Origin: Streptomyces lanatus
GTDB lineage: Bacteria; Actinomycetota; Actinomycetes; Streptomycetales; Streptomycetaceae
Assembly (NCBI RefSeq): GCF_014655715.1
Contig: NZ_BNBM01000026.1
Location: 1-64,000, forward strand
Length of the DNA stretch: 64,000 nucleotides
Direction: 5' to 3'
How positions within the stretch are numbered: position 1 is the stretch's first letter; the number at the start of each line of letters is the position of its first letter. The position numbers were made by a program, and so were the translations under genes. The notes below the pieces were generated by a model. That model did not search any database. It worked only from the letters and a program-made list of their open reading frames with translations, and had not been told where the DNA came from. Shown here one piece after another: positions 23,701 through 32,601 of the stretch.

Positions 23701-26004
23701 CTAGTTCCGCACGATGCGCCACCGGTTGTCGGCGGTGCCGTCGTCCGAGTCCTGGACTGCGAATGCGCCGACAGCGGTGGAGTTGTTCGCGATGGCGAGC
23801 AGCTTGCCGCTGTTCTCGTTGCGGATCTTGTAGGTTCCGTCTCCCTGGTCGAGCAGCACCCAGCGGTGGTCGGCGGTGCCGTTGTCCGACCACTGCAGGA
23901 CGGTCGCGTCGTCTGCCGCCGACATGTCCAGGACGCCGAGCACCTTGCCGCTGTGGGCGTTGCGGAAGCGGACCGCGTTTCCGTCGGCGATCATTTGCCA
24001 GTCGTGGTCGGCGGTGCCCGAGTCGTTCCACTGCAGAGCGCGGCCACCGTCGGCCGTGGACATGTTCTGGATGCCCAGCACGAGACCGCTGCCCACGTTG
24101 GCCAGGCGGACGGTGTCGCTTGTGTTCCAGTAGACGGTGTAGTTGTGGCCGTGCGCGTCGTGGAACGGGCCCAGGTTGACGGTGGAGCCGTTGGCGGTGG
24201 CGGTGAAGGCGAGCGAACTGCCGCTGGTCCGTGTGATCGAGGACGTGTTCAGTGTCGGGAGGGAACTGAGCGCGGAGTCACCGTAGTTACCGGACAGGAC
24301 CACCGGGCCGTAGGTGACAGCGGTGACGTTCGGGTTGTCGTTGGCCGCTCGCATGATGACCCGCATGGGCAGGCGGACGGTGACCGTGTCGCCGGAGGTC
24401 CAGGAGCGGGTCAGGGTGGCGTAGCTGCCGGGGGCGGTGGTGATGTTCTGCGCGACGCCGTTGACGCTGACGCTCGCCCCGGTGGTCCACCCCGGGATGC
24501 GCACGCGCATCGCCCAGGTGCCGCTGACATTGCCGGTGACCTTCAGGGTCGTGGTGTCGCCGACGGGGTACGTCGTGGTCTGGGTGACCGTGATTCCGCG
24601 CTCCGACCAGTTGAGCACCGAGGGCACGAACAGGTTCACGATCAGGGTGTTGTCACTGCGGAAGTAGATGGAGTCCATCAGCCTGGTGTGCATCTCCAGG
24701 CCCGTGCCCTGGCAGCACCAGAAGGTGCCGTAGTCGGTGCTCCAGGTGCCGCCGCCCACCGCGGGGCCCACACCGCGTCGGCCTCCCGGGTTGAGCGGGG
24801 TGAAGTAGGTGACGTGGCCGTGGTTGTCGGCCGGGTTCTGCTGGCCGATCATCTGGTTCAGCCACGCCCGCTCGTAGTAGTCGAACAGCGCGGCCCGGTT
24901 CGGGTCCAGCGCGAACAGTTCCCGGGTGAGGGTGAGCATGTTGAAGGTGTTGCAGCTTTCGCACGTGTCCTTGTTCAGGTAGCCGGCGATGGCGTTCGGA
25001 GCGCGGAAGTGCTCCGCCTGGCTGTTGCCGCCGATGGCATAGGTGTGCGCGTCGACGGTGAAGTTCCAGGCGTTGGTGGCGATGTCCCGGTAGCGGGTCG
25101 TGCCGGTGGCCTTGTACTCCCGGGCGGCCCCGATCCACTTGGGCACCTGCGTGTTGGCGTGCAGTCCGCTGAGCTGGTCCTGGTTGGCCGCCAGGGGGTC
25201 GAACACCGCGGCATGGTCGAACCGCCGGGCCACGGTGAGCCACCGTGCGTCGCCCGTCTGCTGATAGAGATCGGTCAGCACGGTGTTCATGCCGCCGAAC
25301 TCGGTCTGCAGCATGGCCTGCATCTGCTGGCCGCTCAGCCGGCCGGTGCGCAAGTCGACCCATCCCGCCAGGGCGAGCAGCACGTCCCGGGCCTGTGTGC
25401 TGCCGATGTGGCGCCATACGTCCAGCAGCCCGGCGAGGGTCTTGTGGATGGTGTAGTACGGCACGCCCCGCGGGGTCCCCTGCTCGAGAGCGGTGAAGTC
25501 GGACTCGGGGAGGCCAGAAAGGTACCCGGCGTTGAAACCGGCGGCGCTGTTGTTGGCCTGGCACTTGGCCAACTCCGCAACCATGTGGGTTGCCTTGTCC
25601 CGGCAGGTGGTGTCCCCGGTCACCGCGTACAGCTGCGCCCAGGCCGTGAGGAAGTGTCCTTGGACGTGGCTGCGGAAGGGGAAGTCCGGTGCGTCCCAGC
25701 CGCCGGTGGCGGCCGCGCCGTTGGTGGACAGCCGGTGGTTGGCGCGGAAGTTGTACAGCAGCCGGTCGACATCGACGAACCGCAGGTAGTTCTGCGTGCG
25801 GCTCTGGTTGTCCAGCCACCGGCTCGCGGTGAGCCGGACCTGGCCGAGTTCGAAGGGATGCGCCAAGACCCCGATGTCGGCCCTTGCGGGAGGAACGGCC
25901 GCCGCGTGGGCGGCAGATGCCCCGATGAAGGATCCGGTCGCAGAGGCTGCGGCGGTGGCTCCGGCTACTTGCAACAGGCGCCGTCTGCTGAGGGAGGAGG
26001 ACAT
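23701..26004 (-). CDS. GH127-family protein (beta-L-arabinofuranosidase-like) with C-terminal lectin repeats
   Basis: 767 aa. The ATG at 26004 has AAAGGTG six nt upstream and starts a twin-arginine signal (LSRRRLLQVAGATAAASATG). The (alpha/alpha)6 barrel carries GH127 landmarks, including CESCNTFNMLTLTREL and the FWCCQGTGLEMH cysteine pair that supplies the metal-bound catalytic Cys in the family. Beta-sandwich domains follow. The last about 130 residues form a ricin-like trefoil with three TADHDW/TADHRW/TADNRW repeats. Family members release beta-L-arabinofuranose from hydroxyproline-rich glycoproteins. A secreted lectin-bearing version suggests action on plant polymers. The reading frame stays open upstream into a lectin-like remnant, which is not considered part of the gene. 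Confidence 0.88.
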   Translation of the reverse strand: MSSSLSRRRLLQVAGATAAASATGSFIGASAAHAAAVPPARADIGVLAHPFELGQVRLTASRWLDNQSRTQNYLRFVDVDRLLYNFRANHRLSTNGAAATGGWDAPDFPFRSHVQGHFLTAWAQLYAVTGDTTCRDKATHMVAELAKCQANNSAAGFNAGYLSGLPESDFTALEQGTPRGVPYYTIHKTLAGLLDVWRHIGSTQARDVLLALAGWVDLRTGRLSGQQMQAMLQTEFGGMNTVLTDLYQQTGDARWLTVARRFDHAAVFDPLAANQDQLSGLHANTQVPKWIGAAREYKATGTTRYRDIATNAWNFTVDAHTYAIGGNSQAEHFRAPNAIAGYLNKDTCESCNTFNMLTLTRELFALDPNRAALFDYYERAWLNQMIGQQNPADNHGHVTYFTPLNPGGRRGVGPAVGGGTWSTDYGTFWCCQGTGLEMHTRLMDSIYFRSDNTLIVNLFVPSVLNWSERGITVTQTTTYPVGDTTTLKVTGNVSGTWAMRVRIPGWTTGASVSVNGVAQNITTAPGSYATLTRSWTSGDTVTVRLPMRVIMRAANDNPNVTAVTYGPVVLSGNYGDSALSSLPTLNTSSITRTSGSSLAFTATANGSTVNLGPFHDAHGHNYTVYWNTSDTVRLANVGSGLVLGIQNMSTADGGRALQWNDSGTADHDWQMIADGNAVRFRNAHSGKVLGVLDMSAADDATVLQWSDNGTADHRWVLLDQGDGTYKIRNENSGKLLAIANNSTAVGAFAVQDSDDGTADNRWRIVRN

Positions 26005-26109
26005 CTTGCACCTTTCGACGACGAGAGAGCGATTGCTTGGTCGTTGGTGTGTCGGCTCATATGTCCGGTGGCCGGGTGCGGCGCGTGCGGGTTCCCTTCG
26101 GGATCCCCG

Positions 26110-26322
26110 GCCGGTGCCGCGGTGGACGGTCCATCGCTGGTTGGAGCTGCCGACGTCGCGGTACTGGATCAGCGCGACACCGTCGTCCGCGTTGCCTCCC
26201 TTGACGTCGAGCACCTTGCCGTTGTCGCGGTCGACCAGGACGAATTCGCCACCAGTGTGCGGGCGCAGCTGCCACTGCCGGCTCGCCCGGCCGGCGGCGG
26301 TCATCTGCCAGAAGTCATCGCA
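26110..26322 (-). pseudogene. Remnant of a ricin-type lectin domain
   Basis: On the minus strand upstream of GH127 the frame reads like two repeats of a ricin trefoil: a SRQWQL stretch, FVLVDRDNGKVLDVKGGNADDG, and SSNQRWTVH ending in a QxW-like motif. No enzyme domain precedes it and no stop follows. The frame runs directly into the GH127 leader through about 35 residues of unrelated sequence. It looks like the tail of a deleted secreted glycosidase. Confidence 0.6.
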
Positions 26323-26717
26323 TGGAAGGGCGGTCTTCCGACGCGAGACACCGCCTCGTACAGATACCGGGACGGCCAAGGAAGCGCCGTCCACGTGCCA
26401 AGCGGTGCCGGCGCCTTCCTCTGTTGGCCGGTGGGCTCACGACCGTGAAGCCAGTTCCTGCCCGAGCGGAGCTGGGGTTGCAGAAGGGCTGGCGCCTGGA
26501 AGGCGCGCGGTTCGGGGCATGGGGGGTGAGTTCCTTCCGGAGGCGGGACCGCTCTCGCACCGCGGATGACCGATATTCCGAACGCGGGTCGAATTGCCGG
26601 ACGGGGTCGGCGCCGAACGTAGAGGGTGCCGCGTATGGAAGTCAACGTGTGCGGCAGTACGGCTTTTTCGTTATCCGGGCGGCGCGAAATGCGCAGGAAC
26701 GGTACTCGTCGGAAACA

Positions 26718-26746
26718 TTGACGGAACCATGGCGCAAACATATCTT
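26718..26746 (+). promoter_or_regulatory. Promoter of the GH43-AbfB gene
   Basis: TTGACG (26718-26723), a 17-bp spacer and TATCTT (26741-26746) lie about 100 nt before the start. Downstream TCGAAGTTCC and TTTCGAAC motifs resemble the CGAA/TTCG half-sites near 7.3 kb. Confidence 0.55.
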
Positions 26747-26842
26747 CTGCTCGAAGTTCCGCACACTGGTCGCTATTTCGAACAACTGCGTCCCTCGTCA
26801 CGGCGATCGGCCAAGCGGACGGGCCGGTTCCTGGAGGAAGAG

Positions 26843-28201
26843 TTGAACAGAACCGTGAGAACGCTGCTCGCCCTGCTGGGCCCGCTGTTGCTGGTCCTGC
26901 TGGGTGGCGCCGTCTTTCAGGGCACCGCCTCCGCCGCCACCCCACCGGCCGGGCAGGCGACGCGGTACACGATGACCGCGTTCACCAACAGCAGTGAGTC
27001 GAACCTGTACGTCTACGACTCGCCGGACGCCACCGGCTACACCCTCCGCAAGGGCCCGGCCTACACCCCGCCGTCCGGGCTGATCCGGGACCCCAGCATC
27101 TTCAAGCACACCGACGGCTTCTACTACCTCACTTACACCACCAACTGGACCGGGAACACGATCGGTTTCGCCCGGAGCACCGACCGGGTGAACTGGACGT
27201 TCCTGTACAACTACACGATCCCGATCAGCGGGCTGACCCGCACCTGGGCACCCGAGTGGTTCATCGACACCGACGGCAGCGTCAACATCATCGTGTCCCT
27301 GACATCGGCGAGCACCGCCACCCACTTCACCCCCTACAAGATCACGGCGACCAACTCCGCGCTGACCACCTGGTCGGCGCCCACCCAGCTGTCCGGCATC
27401 GGCCCGAACTACATCGACACCTTCATCGTCAAGGTCGGCTCCACCTACCACGCGTTCACCAAGAACGAGACGACGAAGTACATCGAATACGCCACCGCCT
27501 CCAGCCTCACCGGCCCCTACACCATGCGGAAGACGGGCAACTGGGCCGGCTTCGGCGACTGGGTCGAAGGCCCGGCCCTGGTCCAGCTCGACAACGGCGG
27601 CTGGCGCATCTACTACGACGGCTACCGCGCCGGGAAGTACTGGTACAGCGACAGCTACGACAACTTCGCCACCTGGACCACGCCCACCGAGCTACCCGGG
27701 CTCACAGGCTTCGCGCGTCACCTCACCGTGCTGAAGGAGACGGTCCCCGGCGGCGTCACCCTGCCCACCAACACCACCAGGTCGCTACGGTCGGCCAACT
27801 ACCCCGACCGGTACGCCGTGGTGCGCTCCGACAGCCTCGGCCACATCGACCCGGTGAGCACCTCCAGCGGCACCGCCGTCAAGCAGAGCGCCACCTTCAC
27901 CGTCGTACCCGGCCTCGCCGACGCCAACTGCTACTCCTTCCGCCACTCCTCCGGCCGCTATCTGCGCCACTGGGACTACCGGATCCGCTTCGACAGCAGC
28001 AACGGCACCGACACCTTCAACAAAGACGCCACCTACTGCGCCCGCCCCGGCAGCACATCCGGCTCCATCCGCCTCGAGTCGTACAACTACCCCGGCCGCT
28101 ACATCCGCCACTACAACTACGCACTGCGCGTGGACCCCCACCAGAACACCGAGACCTTCCTGGCCGACAGCTCCTTCACGGTGGTCAGCCCCTGGACCTG
28201 A
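26843..28201 (+). CDS. GH43-AbfB (CBM42) arabinofuranosidase, secreted
   Basis: 452 aa. The TTG at 26843 follows GGAGGAAG at ideal spacing and begins a signal peptide (NRTVRTLLALLGPLLLVLLGGAVFQGTASAA). Longer upstream frames look non-coding. Residues about 45-310 are a GH43 propeller, with the base Asp in LIRDPSIF and the acid Glu probably in WVEGPALV. The last about 140 residues form an AbfB/CBM42 trefoil (SANYPDRYAV, SGRYLRHW, YNYPGRYIRHYNY). The architecture matches the characterised Streptomyces avermitilis exo-1,5-alpha-L-arabinofuranosidase Araf43A, so arabinan side-chain release is the likely role. It diverges from GH127 across about 840 nt. Confidence 0.9.
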   Translation: MNRTVRTLLALLGPLLLVLLGGAVFQGTASAATPPAGQATRYTMTAFTNSSESNLYVYDSPDATGYTLRKGPAYTPPSGLIRDPSIFKHTDGFYYLTYTTNWTGNTIGFARSTDRVNWTFLYNYTIPISGLTRTWAPEWFIDTDGSVNIIVSLTSASTATHFTPYKITATNSALTTWSAPTQLSGIGPNYIDTFIVKVGSTYHAFTKNETTKYIEYATASSLTGPYTMRKTGNWAGFGDWVEGPALVQLDNGGWRIYYDGYRAGKYWYSDSYDNFATWTTPTELPGLTGFARHLTVLKETVPGGVTLPTNTTRSLRSANYPDRYAVVRSDSLGHIDPVSTSSGTAVKQSATFTVVPGLADANCYSFRHSSGRYLRHWDYRIRFDSSNGTDTFNKDATYCARPGSTSGSIRLESYNYPGRYIRHYNYALRVDPHQNTETFLADSSFTVVSPWT

Positions 28202-28556
28202 CCTGACCTGTCCGACCCACCCCCTTGCCGGCCACCAACCCGCTTCCGACATCGGGGCGTTGCAGCCACGCAGGTTCTCCCGGGATCTGCATCGGGCACA
28301 GGCTGTCCTTGGTCAGCAGCGTCGGCTGACGGTGCGTGTGCCGGAAGCGTCCGAAGCCATGCCACCTCATGATGTCAGGGACTTCCTGGACGGGCTGGAT
28401 ACGTGGACGCTCGGTGTGCTGCTCACACTTCAACACGGGAGTGCGCTCGGCGACGTGGGATTGGGGACCAGTGTTCGGTGCACGTCTGCTTCGCAGCGTC
28501 GGCCATGGTGAGGATCAGGGAAAGGAGGGCATGCGCCCCAGGGCCGAAACCACAGG
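28202..28556. other. Intergenic stretch with no recognisable gene
   Basis: Short open frames on both strands lack recognisable motifs or convincing ribosome sites. The stretch ends at a transposase fragment. Confidence 0.4.
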
Positions 28557-28643
28557 GTGCTGCGCGAGACAGCCCCGCACTTCGCGCTGCTCGACGGGGC
28601 CCTCGCCGAGTGCCTCCGGGCCGGTGACAGCCGCGCCGACTAC
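28557..28643 (+). pseudogene. Fragment of an IS5-type DDE transposase
   Basis: The frame VLRETAPHFALLDGALAEC...GDSRADY resembles the first catalytic region of streptomycete IS5-family transposases (ALLDGTLAECDRV-DSRADY). Homology stops after about 30 residues. No terminal inverted repeats or remaining transposase were found nearby. Confidence 0.55.
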
Positions 28644-28774
28644 CCGATCTGCGAGCGGTACGGCAAACCCGTCCCGGCCGACGGCGCCGACCAGGGTGCC
28701 GGCCGGCCCCGGGCCACCACCGGCCTCACAGGAGAGCGGGCGGCTTGCGGAGGCGTAGCCGGACTCACGTCGGC

Positions 28775-29104
28775 TCATTCTCCGGGGGCCTGCGTCTCGC
28801 GCAGCGCCTCGTCGGCGGTTTTGACCTCGGCGTAGTAATCCCGGTGCACCTTGTAGGTACGGTCCAGCTCGATGCTGTGGTACACCCCGGACGGCGTGCC
28901 GAACCAGAAGTCCCGGGGAAGCCGCTGCGCGCCCTTGCGGCTCACGATCAGAATCGCGCGGTCCGTGACCACGAACGTCCACACCCGCGCCGTGATCCAT
29001 GAACCGGACTGCGCGATGAATCCCGTCTGTATCCGCTCACCGGGCTCAAGATGCGGTGCTGCCCGTTTGGCGATCATTTCGACGCGTCGCTGCTGATGAC
29101 CCAT
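28775..29104 (-). CDS. Small PH-domain-like hypothetical protein
   Basis: 109 aa, ATG start. The central sequence RVWTFVVTDRAILIVSRKG is the strand pattern of bacterial PH-like domains, where a default response is printed as predicted membrane-stress or lipid-linked function. No transmembrane helix or signal peptide is present. It is divergent from the lipoprotein gene at 29266. The biological role is unknown and only the fold assignment is offered. Confidence 0.65.
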   Translation of the reverse strand: MGHQQRRVEMIAKRAAPHLEPGERIQTGFIAQSGSWITARVWTFVVTDRAILIVSRKGAQRLPRDFWFGTPSGVYHSIELDRTYKVHRDYYAEVKTADEALRETQAPGE

Positions 29105-29265
29105 GCGCTGAAGGCTAGCGGTCGGACGTCGTGAGGGGTCCCGAACCGACGAGGGTGTGACCTGGACATGACTGATATGACTGATAGGCTCCGCTGCCGA
29201 TCATGGGCATGGTCATGTGGTGAACAGGGGCAGAGCCGGGGGCTCGACGGGGCGAGGGAGGCTCG

Positions 29266-29949
29266 ATGCGAACGATTCCGAGGGTGGCCGTGTATCTGGC
29301 CGTCGGGGCTGTGCTCACCGGCTGCTCCGGCGGGGGCGGCACTGCGGAGAAGTCCGCGCGGGAGCTTCTCGACGAGGCCAATGACACGATGAGCGCGCTG
29401 CGTTCCGTGACCGTCGACATGAGCAACACCGTCGGCAGCGAGTCGGTGAGGACGAGGCTGAGGACGGATCTGAAGGAGCGCTGTACGGCCAGGACCACCT
29501 GGGCCCGGAACGGCAGTCTCGAACAGATCAGGATCGGTGAGACCGATTACGTCCGCCCCGACGAGACCTACCTCGAGAACTGGAGCGGCAGGTCGGTCGC
29601 CGACGTGCGGCCCAAGCAGTGGGCGAAGGTTCCCGCCGACGAGGCGCAGCCGGGCGATGGACTGGCCGCGTGCACCTGGCCGTTCGAGTCGTTCGGCAAG
29701 GCGACGAAGGGGGCGGCCGGCAGCGTCGGCGGGCGGGAGGCGATCGCTCTGCACGTCACCGACAAGGGGGACAAGGGCGGGGCGTACACCTTCTATGTGG
29801 CCACCACGGGCAAGCCGTACCTGCTGAAGACCGTCTACAAGGGTGGCGGGAACGTCACCACCACGTCGTTCAGTGCCTTCGACGAGCCGTTGGACATCCG
29901 GCCGCCCGCGGCGGAGCTGGTGGTGGACAAGGCCGACGTCGAGGGCTGA
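29266..29949 (+). CDS. Putative lipoprotein, LppX/LprG-like fold
   Basis: 227 aa. The N-terminus MRTIPRVAVYLAVGAVLTGCSGG has a lipobox (LTGC) for lipidation at Cys20. The mature part has the layout of actinobacterial lipid-binding lipoproteins: an ARELLDEANDTMSALRSVTVDM helix, a strand run and a conserved YVRPDETYLENW region. It would be anchored outside the membrane. No operon partner is evident apart from the Nudix gene 61 nt downstream. The ligand is unknown. Confidence 0.75.
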   Translation: MRTIPRVAVYLAVGAVLTGCSGGGGTAEKSARELLDEANDTMSALRSVTVDMSNTVGSESVRTRLRTDLKERCTARTTWARNGSLEQIRIGETDYVRPDETYLENWSGRSVADVRPKQWAKVPADEAQPGDGLAACTWPFESFGKATKGAAGSVGGREAIALHVTDKGDKGGAYTFYVATTGKPYLLKTVYKGGGNVTTTSFSAFDEPLDIRPPAAELVVDKADVEG

Positions 29950-30010
29950 GGACCGAAGGATGGTAGAAGCGGGGCATGACCAACTCGCTCATCCAACCGG
30001 CCGGTGTCCG

Positions 30011-30676
30011 ATGACCGCCGGCATCGACACCCCCGACGGCCGTGGCCGCACCGGACTCGACCAGGCGGGCCGGGATCTGACCGGCAACCCGCGGGTCAAG
30101 GTGCGGGACGTGAAACTGCTGTCCAGCCACTGGTACGTCGAGCGCGCCACCACCTTCGACTTCCAGCACGCCGACGGCACCTGGAGCACCCAGCAGCGCG
30201 AGACACACGACCGCGGCAACGGCGCGACCATGCTCCTCTACGACGCCGAACGTGAAACCGTCCTGCTGACCAGGCAGTTCAGGTTCCCCGTGTACGTCAA
30301 CGGCCACCCCGACGGCATGCTCATCGAGACCCCGGGCGGGCTGCTCGACGACGATGACGAGCACCCCGAGATCGCCGTGCGGAGGGAGGTGGTGGAGGAG
30401 ACCGGGCACACCATCGGCGACGTCCAGCACGTCTTCGACATCTACATGAGCCCGGGGTCCGTCACCGAACGCGTCAGCTTCTACGCCGCCGCCTACGGCA
30501 CCTCCACCCGCACCCACGAGGGCGGCGGGCTCGACGAGGAGGGCGAGGACATCGAGATCCTCGAACTGCCCTTCCGCCGTGCCCTGGAGATGATCCGCAC
30601 CGGGGAGATCGCCGACGCCAAGACGATCATGCTGCTGCAATGGGCCGCGCTGGAGGGACCTTTCGCCCGCCCTTGA
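30011..30676 (+). CDS. Nudix hydrolase, NudK-like
   Basis: 221 aa from the ATG at 30011; an in-frame ATG at 29960 is an alternative and neither has a strong ribosome site. The N-terminus NPRVKVRDVKLLSSHWYV and DRGNGATMLLYDAE are typical of the GDP-mannose/ADP-sugar pyrophosphatase subgroup. The Nudix box lies near residues 112-138, with REVVEETG binding the catalytic metal. SPGSVTER follows as expected for NudK. Likely substrate is a nucleotide sugar such as GDP-mannose; this is inferred from subgroup resemblance. Confidence 0.82.
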   Translation: MTAGIDTPDGRGRTGLDQAGRDLTGNPRVKVRDVKLLSSHWYVERATTFDFQHADGTWSTQQRETHDRGNGATMLLYDAERETVLLTRQFRFPVYVNGHPDGMLIETPGGLLDDDDEHPEIAVRREVVEETGHTIGDVQHVFDIYMSPGSVTERVSFYAAAYGTSTRTHEGGGLDEEGEDIEILELPFRRALEMIRTGEIADAKTIMLLQWAALEGPFARP

Positions 30677-30703
30677 CTTGAAGTGCGCTTCAAGATGAAG
30701 ACT
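30673..30703 (+). promoter_or_regulatory. MerR-type promoter/operator of the aldo/keto reductase
   Basis: TTGACT (30673-30678) and AAGACT (30698-30703) are separated by a 19-bp spacer, the overlong distance typical of MerR-activated promoters. The spacer is filled by CTTGAAG-tgcg-CTTCAAG (30677-30694), a perfect inverted repeat. No MerR gene is adjacent. Confidence 0.7.
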
Positions 30704-30752
30704 CCCGTTCGTGCCCCGAGAACCGGGCGCACGAACGGGAGGGGACCCACCC

Positions 30753-31739
30753 ATGAAGTACCGCACCATCGGCACCGCCCCGCACACCCGCCGCGAGGTC
30801 AGCGTCCTCGCGCTCGGCGCGATGCTCTTCGGCTCGCGCACCGACGAGGAGACCTCCTTCGCCGTGCTCGACCGCTTTGTCGAGGCAGGCGGCACCTTCA
30901 TCGACACCTCCGACAACTACGCCTTCTGGGAGGACGGCGGCCAGGGCGGACAGAGCGAGGAACTCCTCGGCCGGTGGCGCCGCAGCCGTGGCGTCGGCGA
31001 CGAGCTCGTCATCGCCACCAAGCTCGGCGCCCGCCCGCTGGCCCCGGGGACGGACTACGTCAACAACCCGGAGGGCCTGTCGGCCAAGGTCATCCGTGAG
31101 TCCGCCGAGCGCAGCCGCGACCGGCTTGGTGTGGCGAAGCTCGATCTGCTCTACGCCCACATCGAGGACCGCAAGGTCCCGCTCCAGGAGACCGTCGAGG
31201 GGTTCGCGGAGCTGGTCGCCGAGGGCACCGTGGGGCTCCTCGGCGTCAGCAACCACGCGATCTGGCGGGTCGAGCGGGCCCGCGCGCTCGCCGTGGAGGC
31301 CGGACTGCCCGGCTACGAGGTGCTGCAGTACGCCCACAGCCATCTGCGGCCCCGCGTCGACGTCCCCGAGGGCCTGTTCCCCGACGGCAGCCTCGGCCAC
31401 GCCGGCCCGGAGCTGCTGAGCTATCTGCGGGCCGAGCCCGGTCTGACGCTGGTCGCCTACTCACCGCTGCTGAAGGGCGCGTACACCCGCCCGGACGTAG
31501 CGCTGCCCGGTGACTTCGACCACCCGGGGACCCCGGCCCGCCTGAAGGTCCTGCGCGAGGTCGCCCAGGAGACCGGCGCCACCCTCAACCAGGTCGTCCT
31601 GGCCTGGCAGATCGGCGCCGAACTGCCGATCATCCCCCTGGTCGGGGCGTCGTCCGTTGCCCAGCTGGAGGAGAGCCTGGCTGCCGTGGACCTGGAGCTG
31701 ACCGCCGACCAGCGGGCCCGGCTCGACGCGGCCCACTGA
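30753..31739 (+). CDS. Aldo/keto reductase
   Basis: 328 aa. ATG with GGGAGGGGACC ribosome site. The (beta/alpha)8 barrel has the tetrad signature: Asp and Tyr in GTFIDTSDNYAFW, Lys in VIATKLGA, and His in LLYAHIED. The C-terminal NADPH region (PIIPLVGASSVAQLEESLAA) is intact. It would reduce aldehydes or ketones in the cytoplasm. The MerR-style promoter suggests induction by a small reactive or foreign compound. The natural substrate is unknown. Confidence 0.88.
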   Translation: MKYRTIGTAPHTRREVSVLALGAMLFGSRTDEETSFAVLDRFVEAGGTFIDTSDNYAFWEDGGQGGQSEELLGRWRRSRGVGDELVIATKLGARPLAPGTDYVNNPEGLSAKVIRESAERSRDRLGVAKLDLLYAHIEDRKVPLQETVEGFAELVAEGTVGLLGVSNHAIWRVERARALAVEAGLPGYEVLQYAHSHLRPRVDVPEGLFPDGSLGHAGPELLSYLRAEPGLTLVAYSPLLKGAYTRPDVALPGDFDHPGTPARLKVLREVAQETGATLNQVVLAWQIGAELPIIPLVGASSVAQLEESLAAVDLELTADQRARLDAAH

Positions 31740-31785
31740 GCCCTCCCGGAGTACGCTCCGAAGAGGAGCCGAAGGAGAGTGCGCC

Positions 31786-32601
31786 ATGCCTCTGTTCCCC
31801 AACGAGCGCAATGTCCGTACGACCCCCGAAGGCCTCCTGTGGGAGCCCAGCGAGCGCTGGGTACGCGGCCTCAAGGGTGATGTCACCGTCGTCGACAGCC
31901 GGCACCCCGTCCTGGTCTGGGAACCCGATCTGCCCGTCCCGTGCTACGCGTTCCCGCGTGAGGAGGTCCGCACCGACCTCCTCCGCCCGGCCAAGAACCC
32001 GACACCGGGCAAGCACACCGGCTCGCAGATCTTCTACGACCTCGCAATCGACCTCGAAGCCGACGGAGCGCTGGTGGAGAACGCGGCGTGGACCTTCCCC
32101 GCCGGCGACCTCGCCGACCACATCGCCTTCGAGTGGTTCTGGCGCTGGGGGACCGGCCTCGACCATTGGTACGAGGAGGAGGAAGAGATCTTCATCCACC
32201 CGCGCGACCCGCACAAACGGGTCGACGCCATGCCCAGCAGCCGCCATGTCCAGGTCGAGATCGACGGCACGGTCGTCGCGGACACCCACTGTCCGGTGCT
32301 GCTGTTCGAGACCGGACTGCCCACCCGGTACTACATCCCCCGCGAGGACGTACGGCTCGACCTGTTCGAGCCCACCGACCATCGCACCGGGTGCCCGTAC
32401 AAGGGCACGGCCCAGTACTGGAACTGGCGCGGCGAGGGAGAGGTCCCGCGGAACATCGTCTGGAGCTACGCCGAGCCGCTGGCCGCGGTGGCTCCCGTCC
32501 AGGGGCTCGTGGCCTTCTACAACGAGGCGGTCGAGATCACCCTGGACGGCGAGCGCCTGGAGCGGCCCGTCACACCGTTCACCGCGAGCCTCAAGTCCTG
32601 A
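31786..32601 (+). CDS. Tandem DUF427 protein
   Basis: 271 aa with two DUF427-type domains (about 40-120 and 150-250), each carrying the VLVWEPDLPVPCYAFPREEV/VLLFETGLPTRYYIPREDV pattern followed by a Trp-rich motif. No signal peptide. The function of DUF427 is not established. The last 11 bases overlap the convergent GntR gene. Confidence 0.85.
   Translation: MPLFPNERNVRTTPEGLLWEPSERWVRGLKGDVTVVDSRHPVLVWEPDLPVPCYAFPREEVRTDLLRPAKNPTPGKHTGSQIFYDLAIDLEADGALVENAAWTFPAGDLADHIAFEWFWRWGTGLDHWYEEEEEIFIHPRDPHKRVDAMPSSRHVQVEIDGTVVADTHCPVLLFETGLPTRYYIPREDVRLDLFEPTDHRTGCPYKGTAQYWNWRGEGEVPRNIVWSYAEPLAAVAPVQGLVAFYNEAVEITLDGERLERPVTPFTASLKS

Noticed and set aside
22108..26448. Very long plus-strand open frame (over 1400 codons) opposite GH27, GH62 and GH127
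   Set aside because: It is antisense to three well-supported genes, has low-complexity Val/Gly/Arg-rich translation and no domain. GC-rich DNA leaves such frames open by chance.
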